Below are positions 57,729 through 64,000 of a stretch of 64,000 bases of DNA, in pieces. Origin of the DNA: Pegoplata infirma. Its lineage: Eukaryota > Arthropoda > Insecta > Diptera > Anthomyiidae. The stretch covers positions 92,609,007 through 92,673,006 of the forward strand of contig OY992536.1 in assembly GCA_963921195.1 (NCBI GenBank), given 5' to 3'. How positions within the stretch are numbered: position 1 is the stretch's first letter; every line of letters begins with the position of its first letter. The notes below the pieces were generated by a model that was not told the DNA's origin, did not search any database, and saw only the letters and a list, made by a program, of their open reading frames with translations. A program made the position numbers and the translations under genes.

Positions 57729-57799
57729 CACCGTCCGACAAAAATGAAAAATGTGGTTAAACACGAACTGGATAATATACGACTGAAACTAGAGACTTA
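57729..57799. mobile_element. Foldback element T2, left part
   Basis: 'caccgtccgacaaaaatg' and 'aacacgaactggataatatac' match T1 at 25905. The element continues at 62418. The last 15 bases, GAAACTAGAGACTTA (57785-57799), are the target duplication of the LINE. Confidence 0.88.
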
Positions 57800-57877
57800 T
57801 ATATATATATATGTCCTTTATTTATTTAAATATCAAGAGAAATACATTTCGGAAAACTACAAATACTTAAATAAAGT

Positions 57878-60337
57878 TCAGAGTGAACATAGGGCGTCAA
57901 CGAATTCTCTCCATCTGATTCTATCTCTGGCAATTGTTTTTGTTTGATTCCAGGATACACGAGCTAGTAAACATTCTTGTTTAAGGCATCGAACCCAGGT
58001 GTTACGGGGTCTACCTTGGCGGCGCTGTCCTTGAGGGTTCCAATCAAGGGCTGTTCTGGCAATTTCTGTTTGTGGTCTTCGCAATATATGACCTATCCAC
58101 GTCCACTTTCGTTTGCGAATCTCTATGTGAACTGGCAAGGAGCTTGCCCTTTGGAGCAGGGCATCATTTGAAATTCTGTTTGGCCAGTGGATGTGAAAAA
58201 TTTGTCTCAGACATTTGTTAATAAATGTTTGAATTTTTTTAATGGTATCTTGCGTTAAGCTCCATGTAGTGCAGCCATAAAGCAACACAGACTTTACACT
58301 GCAGTTAAAAATACGTACTTTTGTTTTACGAGAAATATTATTTCTTCGCCAAATTTTGGCTAAGGAAAAGAAAGCCACTCGTGCTTTATTTATCCGATCG
58401 GCTATGTCAGCATTTGACCCACCATCCTTAGTTATCTTGCTACCAAGGTAGCAGAAAGCATCTACATCTTCAATGGTCTGACCGTTAATAACTAACGGTG
58501 TAACGATATCTGTGCCTATGCGCATGAGCTTTGTTTTGTTTATATTAATACTTAAACCAACTTCTTTAGCGTTTTCGGATAATCTGGAAAGTTTTGCTTC
58601 GATATCCGAAAAACGATGTGCCATTAAACATATATCATCGGCATAGTCTATGTCATATAGAAATTCGGACAAAGTCCATCTGATACCAAATGGTGCATCT
58701 CTGTTGGTTTTTTCCATTACGCAATCAAGAAGAAGCAAAAACAACGTTGGAGAGATGATGCAGCCTTGTCGCACACCTGTGGTGGGAACAAATGGCCGAC
58801 TCTCATTTCCATTAAAACGTATCCTACATTGTGCATCCCTATATAGTTCACGTATCATGTTAACTATTTTTTCAGGAATTCCTTTGTAGGTTAGCGCCGA
58901 CCACATGGAGTTTCGGGATATAGTATCAAATGCCCGTTCAAAGTCGACAAAAAGTAAATACAGAGGAGTATTATATTCAGCGGATTGTTCGATAATTATG
59001 CGCAAAGTATTGATGTGGTCAGCACATGATCGACCTTGTCTAAATCCTGCCTGCTCAGTACGCAAAATCTGATCCACAACAGGAGAAATTCTTTGAAGAA
59101 TAAGGGTGGCCATAACTTTGCCTATGGCGTTAAGAACAGTTATGCCACGCCAATTTTTACATTGGGTCAAATCTCCTTTCTTGGGTAGTGTGACCACTAT
59201 TCCTTCCTTCCATTCATCTGGTATGTGGTTCGATGTCCAGGCTTCATGAATAATAGGGGTAAGAAACTGAGCTAAAGTACCAGCTCCATATTTCAAAAGT
59301 TCAGCAGGAATGTTGTCTGGACCTGATGCTTTATTGGTTTTTATTCTATTTAACGCATCTTCAATTTCTGAGCATGACGGTGGATCTGTAGATATATCCC
59401 TCCTGGGATTGCGACGAGTTGTAAAAAATCCATCGTCTGCTAGAGTATCGCTACTAGTTGATGAAGCTTGCAGTGAAAAGAAATCGCGCCATCGCTCAAG
59501 TTGTTGTTCGGGTGCTGTTATTTCAGATCCATCGGCTGCTTTTACAATCGCGGTGCCTCTTATATTATTTCCACTTAGCTCTTTAATAGCTGAATATACA
59601 CCGCGCATGTTACCTGTATTTGCGGCTTGCTCCGCCTGTTCAGCAATGCCGTTATAATATTTTTCGCGATCAGAACGAACCAAGTTACGAACTCGACGTG
59701 CAGAATGCCGATATTGGGATCTAGATTGCTGTTTTTGTGCGTGAGTTTTAGCATTTATGCGATCATTGTGAAGTTTTTCACGGTTTTGTATCTCCATCCA
59801 AGATTCATCGCTAATCCACGGCTTAATCTTGCTGTTTTTTAATCCAAGGACTGATCTAGCAGTTTCTTTACAAACTGATGATACGTCTGCCCATGTGTTT
59901 TGATGTTGGTTCATATGCAAAGCAGTCCTTAAGTTGTTGTTGTATAATTGTGCAATATTACGGTCAAGAAGCCGTGCTGTATTGTATTTATCGGGCCTAT
60001 CCCTAGTTTTGATTGCAGCTGGTCGCAAACGAAGCGTAGCTACGAGTAATCGGTGATCACTGTCGATATCCGCTCTTCGTCGGGTCTTTACATCCATTAA
60101 GGATCCCAAAAATAGCTTACTCATCAGGACATGATCGATTTGGTTACGTGTACGGCCAGCAGGACAAACCCACGTATATGTGTATGTCCTTATGTGGGAA
60201 CTTTGTACCACCGATAAATAACACTGCGGAACACTAAAAAATAAACAAGAGTTACGACCATCATTTCTATATATTTCGGACATGCTGATTCGAATGGCGT
60301 ACTCCGTTTTTCGATGTATGGTACAGTTTTTTTGCAA
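57878..60337 (-). CDS. LINE reverse transcriptase part of ORF2 (RTE-like)
   Basis: Residues 1-38 are read from the inserted foldback and are not LINE protein. LINE sequence follows: the endonuclease end with 'GRTRNQIDHVLMSKLF' (61-76) and 'DSDHRLL' (92-98), a linker, then RT: 'KASGPDNIPAELLKY' (336-350), 'KNWRGITVLNAIGKV' (394-408), 'AGFRQGRSCADHI' (430-442), 'DFERAFDT' (465-472), 'GVRQGCIISPTLF' (521-533), 'DYADDI' (564-569, catalytic) and a C-terminal 'LLYGCTTWSLTQ' and 'RKWTWIGHILRRP' region. No RNase H. About 780 codons without a stop imply a recent origin. The element's real start is near 61998, separated by the insertion. Plus-strand frames here (57977, 58650, 59310, 59627) are shadows. 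Confidence 0.88.
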   Translation of the reverse strand: MQKNCTIHRKTEYAIRISMSEIYRNDGRNSCLFFSVPQCYLSVVQSSHIRTYTYTWVCPAGRTRNQIDHVLMSKLFLGSLMDVKTRRRADIDSDHRLLVATLRLRPAAIKTRDRPDKYNTARLLDRNIAQLYNNNLRTALHMNQHQNTWADVSSVCKETARSVLGLKNSKIKPWISDESWMEIQNREKLHNDRINAKTHAQKQQSRSQYRHSARRVRNLVRSDREKYYNGIAEQAEQAANTGNMRGVYSAIKELSGNNIRGTAIVKAADGSEITAPEQQLERWRDFFSLQASSTSSDTLADDGFFTTRRNPRRDISTDPPSCSEIEDALNRIKTNKASGPDNIPAELLKYGAGTLAQFLTPIIHEAWTSNHIPDEWKEGIVVTLPKKGDLTQCKNWRGITVLNAIGKVMATLILQRISPVVDQILRTEQAGFRQGRSCADHINTLRIIIEQSAEYNTPLYLLFVDFERAFDTISRNSMWSALTYKGIPEKIVNMIRELYRDAQCRIRFNGNESRPFVPTTGVRQGCIISPTLFLLLLDCVMEKTNRDAPFGIRWTLSEFLYDIDYADDICLMAHRFSDIEAKLSRLSENAKEVGLSININKTKLMRIGTDIVTPLVINGQTIEDVDAFCYLGSKITKDGGSNADIADRINKARVAFFSLAKIWRRNNISRKTKVRIFNCSVKSVLLYGCTTWSLTQDTIKKIQTFINKCLRQIFHIHWPNRISNDALLQRASSLPVHIEIRKRKWTWIGHILRRPQTEIARTALDWNPQGQRRQGRPRNTWVRCLKQECLLARVSWNQTKTIARDRIRWREFVDALCSL

Positions 60338-61437
60338 AATGTCGTTAAAGATTTGCTGATTTTAAGCCAGTTTTTCAACAAAAAAATTTGCAAAGTTAAT
60401 AATTTTTAAATTGTATGGCATGAAAAACAAAGATATGACTTGTAGCAATATTTCTTATAAAAATTTGGTTTAAAGCTTTTCATCTTAAGCCCTTAAATTC
60501 GCGAATTTCTTAATTTTTTAAGTTTTTCGCGAAATTAACCGCCAAGTTGGTCTTTGATAAAAAACTTGCTTTTAGTGAATCAAAAAGGCATTCCTAACAA
60601 TACGAATAGTGGACAAAAAACAGCTATGTTATATAGACCATCATGATGAAAATCGCGAAAAACCGTTTTTTTGTATATGCCAGCATCACTTTACGAGATG
60701 ATTTAAGACTCCATCTATTAGTATATAATGTGGGAACCTTAAACAATTAACTGACCAAAAATTTGGCCAAAAAAGTTTTCATTTGCAAAAGTTATCTTAA
60801 CAAAAACTATTATTTCAGTGTTAACCCTACAATAATTATAGTTTTTGTTAAGATAACTTTTGCAAATGAAAACTTTTTTGGCCAAATTTTTGGTCAGTTA
60901 ATTATTTAAGGTTCCCACATTATATACTAAAAGATGGGACCTTAAAGCATCTCGTAAAGTGATGCTGCCATATTCCAAAAAACGGTTTTTCGCGATTTTC
61001 ATCATGATTGTCCATATAACATAGCTGTTTTTTGTCCACTATTTGTACTGTTAGGGATACCTTTTTGATTCACTAAAAGCAAGTTTTTAATCAAAGACCA
61101 ACTTGGCGGTTAATTTCGCGAAAACCTCAAAAAATTAAGAAATTCGCGAATTTAAGGGCTTAAGATGAAAAGCTTTAAGTCAAATATGCATAAGAAATAT
61201 TGCTACAAGTCATATCTTTGTTTTCCATGCCATACGATTTAAAAATCATTAACTTTGCAAATTTTTTTGTTGAAAAACTGGCTCGAAATCAGCAAATCTT
61301 TAACGACATTTTGCAAGAAAACTGTACCATACATTGAAAAACGGAGTACGCCATTCGAATCAGCATGTCTCAAATATATAGAAACGTTGGTCACACCTCG
61401 TGTTTTCTAAAATAGTGGTCAGTTTTGTCACGCTGTG
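60222..61437. mobile_element. Foldback element, 1216 bp, TAA duplication, inside the LINE
   Basis: A palindrome centred near 60825 with arms of about 590 bp and a short loop ('attatttcagtgttaaccc'). Ends CACTGCGG and CGCTGTG, flanked by TAA (60219-60221, 61438-61440). Removing it rejoins 'CARNRL' of the endonuclease to 'FIGGTKFPHKD', the expected continuation. The outer 45 bases of the arms are more diverged than the middle. The 3-bp TAA duplication suggests PIF/Harbinger; a CMC-type origin is less likely because no 4-bp duplication is seen. Confidence 0.9.
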
Positions 61438-61998
61438 TAATCGGTTTCGAGCACAAAAATCAACCAGTCTGTCACCATTGTTGTTTCTCACCATACCAAG
61501 ACCATGTATACCCATGACTGACTGTAAGTTATTATTGTTGTTGCCTACTTTCGCATTAAAGTCTCCGATAAATACCTTTATATCGCCAGAAGGTATCTTG
61601 CTGATAACAGCATTAAGTTGATCATAAAAATCATCCTTAATAGTATCGTCATCGGGTTCCGTTGGAGCGTAGCATTGAATGATCGAAATCTTGCGAAACT
61701 TTGAGTTTATTCTCGCAGTGATAGCATTATGTTCCAACAAAGCGCGACTAGCTTTCGGTGAAAGTAGTATTCCAACTCCATTCTTTCTATACGTGTCGTT
61801 ACCAGAGTATATGAAACGAAAGCCATTTGGTAAGTAAGTGGAACCGTTGCTAAGCCATCGTACCTCGCTAAGTCCTAAGACATCCAAACTATGTGCAGCC
61901 ATTTCCCTACGAACTTGCTCGATTCGAGATGTTTCCGAAAGAGTTCTAACGTTCCAAGTACCAATCATAAACCGTTGTTTAAAGCCATAAGTCGTCAT
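61360..61998 (-). CDS. LINE apurinic-type endonuclease, first part of ORF2
   Basis: Amino end of the LINE polyprotein, which nicks target DNA to prime reverse transcription. From M at 61998: 'MIGTWNVRTL' (11-20, metal-binding Asn), 'LGLSEVRW' (42-49, catalytic Glu), 'IIQCYAPTEPDDD' (109-121) and 'FIGDFNAKVG' (143-152, Asp/Asn pair). LINE sequence ends at 'CARNRL' where the foldback enters at 61437; the last about 25 residues are foldback-encoded. The histidine motif (SDH) is in the other part at 60050-60070. Such domains are often database-named 'craniofacial development protein 2-like', which would be misleading here. Confidence 0.9.
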   Translation of the reverse strand: MTTYGFKQRFMIGTWNVRTLSETSRIEQVRREMAAHSLDVLGLSEVRWLSNGSTYLPNGFRFIYSGNDTYRKNGVGILLSPKASRALLEHNAITARINSKFRKISIIQCYAPTEPDDDTIKDDFYDQLNAVISKIPSGDIKVFIGDFNAKVGNNNNNLQSVMGIHGLGMVRNNNGDRLVDFCARNRLHSVTKLTTILENTRCDQRFYIFETC

Positions 61999-62417
61999 CG
62001 AGGGGGGATCGGTATTTAAATTTATTGACGTTTCTGTAATCGAAGTTATTTAGGAGTGAGGGCTGATTAGACCACTGCACTCCGATCCTAGTGTTGGGGA
62101 TGCCAACTACCTCTAGGCAGGTTAAAATACAGCAGAGTTTCAGTGGTATTATGCATTCTGGATTACCACCTAATTACCTGAGACGCACCGGTGTTCGCAT
62201 GCCATTCAGGTTACTCATAGCTTCACGCCTTCTCACTCTAGCTGCCGTCAGACGGGTGCCTGAGCGACATTTCCAGGGGATACTTGGTCAGAGACCGGAA
62301 GTAGTGAGCTGCTTGGGAAATCCAACAGAGGAATTGCTTCTTGCTATTCCCAAGTGAATAGCAGACAGAGAGCGTTCCGCACCGAAGTGCACCTCTGAGA
62401 AAGACCCCACCCCCTAG
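61999..62417 (-). promoter_or_regulatory. 5' leader of the RTE-like LINE
   Basis: About 420 bases between the 5' end and the first ATG of the endonuclease, clearly richer in G and C than the surroundings. LINE leaders usually hold an internal promoter; I see no specific motif. The plus-strand frame at 62091-62357 is not a gene. Confidence 0.5.
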
Positions 62418-62692
62418 AAACTAGAGACTTAATGTAGTAAAACTGCATTTACAGTTTTTCTTTTCGTGATCCTGTTTCCTTTTAAAAGTACTTCAAAGTT
62501 TTAGAAAATTAAATTTTATAAAATATTTTTTTAATATTTGTACTTGACCTAGGATGCCACTGGTGATAGCAAATGAAATAGGAGGCATCCCCTCATTTTC
62601 CTATTTTATTATTTTTATATATCAGAAAAAAGGAGGTAAGTTATGTCCTATAAAAATGTATTCTTCAATATCATTCAAAATTTTCAACAAAA
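62418..62692. mobile_element. Foldback element T2, continued
   Basis: Resumes after the LINE with the second target-duplication copy and runs parallel to T1: 'aaactgcatttacagtttt', 'cgtgatcctgtttcc', 'cttgacctaggatgccac', 'tcattcaaaattttcaac'. It breaks at 62692, where a Helitron begins; T1 shows the unbroken 'agcgaaatattttgat'. Confidence 0.87.
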
Positions 62693-64000
62693 TCTATATA
62701 TATAAAAATGGATGTGTGTATGTATGTATGTATGTATGTTCCGTATGGACTCGAAAACGGCTGGACCGATCTTGATGAAATTTTCAGGGAATATTCAGAA
62801 TAGCCTGGCGAGTAACACTGTCAAGTCGGATTTTTGATTTTCCGTCTGTGGGCGGAGGGGCGTGGCAAAATCCAATTTTTGCATCCCACCACTAATGACA
62901 TCTATATATAAAAAACGGATGGACCGATTTTGATGAAATTTATATCAAAGATAGTACTGAGTACTCAATACGTGCCAAATTTTAGCGTTACCGGACAAAG
63001 TAGCGTAAAATGCCATGCAACTTTGTATTGAATAGAAAGTTATTTCAATAATGCAATAAACGGCTATATGTATGTTCTTTATGGACGCGAAAATGGCTGG
63101 ACCGATCTTGATGAAATTTTCAGGGAATATTCAGAATAGCCTAGGAAGTAACACTGTGTAGTCAGATTTTTAATTTTTTGCGTGTGGGCGGATGGGAGTG
63201 GCAAAATCGAATTTTAGCATTGCACCATTAATGACATTTATATATAAAAAACGGATAAACCGATTTTGATGAAATTTAAACCAAAGATAGTACTAACCAA
63301 GTACTAACTATATGCCAAATTAGAGCGTGATCGGACAAATGGGCGTAAAATGCCATGCTTTATTGCCAGTGGGCGGAGGGGTGGGCAAAATCGAGTTTTT
63401 ACATTGCACCAATAATGACATCTATATATAAAAAACGGCTGGAACGATTTTGATGAAATTTAGACCAACGATAGTACTAACCAAGTACTAACTGTGTGCC
63501 AAATTAGAGCGTGATCGGACAAATGGGCGTAAAATGCCATGCCCCTTTGTATTGAATTGAATTTTATTTCTGCATGCTCCGCAATAACGCAAAAACTCTT
63601 GATTTAATTTTAATTAAATTTTCAGCACTGATAGTATTGACCGAGTGCGGAACTATAGGCCATGTTATACTACGATCGGAAAAAGGGGCGTTAAATGCCA
63701 CGCCCCTTTGTACTATACTGGACATTGTCTGCCTGTTTCGCAATCACACAAAAACAGCTGAACCGATTCTCTTGACATTTTCACTACATACAGTGCTAAC
63801 CAAGTACATATGTAGGCCATATAAGATCGTTATTAGAAAAAGGGATCAAAATTGCAACGCCGTCAGTACTATACTGACCACGATTGAACAAAGAGGCGTA
63901 AATTGACAAGCCCCTTTGTTGTATACTGAACGTTATATCTGCCTGTTTTGAAATCACGCAAAAACGGATAAGCCGAATCTGTCACTACTGATAGAACTAA
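62693..64000 (+). mobile_element. Helitron H4, 5' part, continues beyond the window
   Basis: A|TCTATATATATAAAAATGG at 62693, then a TGTA tetranucleotide tract (62713-62738). The split lies between A and T of T2, as shown by T1. The body begins with 'ctggaccgatcttgatgaaa', 'gtgggcggaggggcgtggc' units (62740, 63080), then units related to those of H1 in the opposite orientation. The 3' hairpin and CTAG lie outside the window. No Rep/Hel frame so far. Confidence 0.85.
62900..64000 (+). repeat. Tandem units in H4, about 160-180 bp
   Basis: 'gatagtactaaccaagtact' and variants near 62951, 63287, 63470, 63629, 63790 and 63986, with 'gggcgtaaaatgccatgc' between: the complement of the H1 array unit. 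The 110-codon frame at 63574-63906 is a repeat product. Confidence 0.82.

Larger units (their letters stand above)
57800..62417 (-). mobile_element. RTE-like LINE, near full length, 15-bp target duplication
   Basis: Minus strand. Flanked by GAAACTAGAGACTTA at 57785-57799 and 62418-62432; T1 at 25976 keeps the single-copy site. About 420 bp of 5' leader, one endonuclease-plus-RT reading frame, a 3' region of about 65 bp and an (AT)n tail. The short 3' region and microsatellite tail are RTE-like. It is broken by a 1.2-kb foldback (60222-61437) and by one small frameshift near 60175-60185, so it is dead despite the long intact RT frame. Confidence 0.9.

Noticed and set aside
57977..59842. Several plus-strand frames of 64-115 codons
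   Set aside because: All are antisense shadows of the LINE RT frame.
60222..61437. Assembly artefact (false inverted duplication)
   Set aside because: Arms differ at many positions, TAA duplications are present and the interrupted protein rejoins cleanly.
61360..61998. A cellular gene of the 'craniofacial development protein 2' type
   Set aside because: Endonuclease motifs, the downstream RT and the target duplication show it is the LINE ORF2 start.

Overview
This is 64 kb of very AT-rich eukaryotic DNA with no convincing host gene: I found no intact cellular protein, no clear exon series, no rRNA and no functional tRNA. The content is mobile and repetitive DNA: Helitrons, terminal-inverted-repeat (TIR) DNA elements and MITEs, foldback elements, two non-LTR retrotransposons that keep long open frames, one dead non-LTR fragment, a dead mariner-type element, minisatellites and several layers of older degenerate repeats. 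The mix suggests an insect, most likely a brachyceran fly: repeats with a central GTCY tetranucleotide tract resembling fly DINE-1/Helentron elements, mariner, and CR1/Jockey-like and RTE-like LINEs. No marker gene fixes the taxon, so this is inference. The setting looks like intergenic, intronic or pericentromeric TE-dense DNA.

Layout. 1-7420: a plus-strand Helitron-like body (5' end outside the window) containing a CCCGAG-TIR element, which contains a minus-strand Helitron, which contains a 391-bp MITE. 7488-10585: a foldback, two TIR elements (V1, W1), then plain AT-rich DNA. 10586-19012: two related minus-strand Helitrons carrying a 16-bp near-palindromic minisatellite and a tandem repeat of about 146 bp. 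19013-27300: GTGAG-word elements, a TIR element holding a dead LINE fragment, a mariner remnant, CCGCCATATTGG repeats and a foldback unit. 27300-31160: mostly plain AT-rich DNA with a 138-bp hAT-like MITE. 31161-36153: a 2.8-kb foldback and a cluster of CCCGAG elements. 36983-42914: a third V-type element and a set of nested elements each saturated with its own short word. 42915-47050: D-type repeats and plain DNA. 47054-54736: a block of degenerate 'AAAGTACCAAAATAGTAC' repeats, interrupted by a hairpin element that is itself split by a LINE with an intact RT frame. 54737-57730: older repeats. 57729-62692: a foldback unit split by a 4.6-kb RTE-like LINE with a 15-bp target duplication; that LINE is split by a 1.2-kb foldback. 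62693-64000: the 5' part of another Helitron.

Because many repeats occur more than once or have two arms, the window supplies its own empty sites. Several insertions can therefore be dated relative to each other and their boundaries set to the base: Helitrons between A and T with TC...CTAG ends, MITEs with 3-bp TAA/TAT duplications, the RTE LINE with 15 bp, and hAT with 8 bp (7/8 matching). The least familiar pattern is a group of inverted-repeat elements whose whole bodies are built from degenerate copies of one short word and its reverse complement, each element family having a different word.
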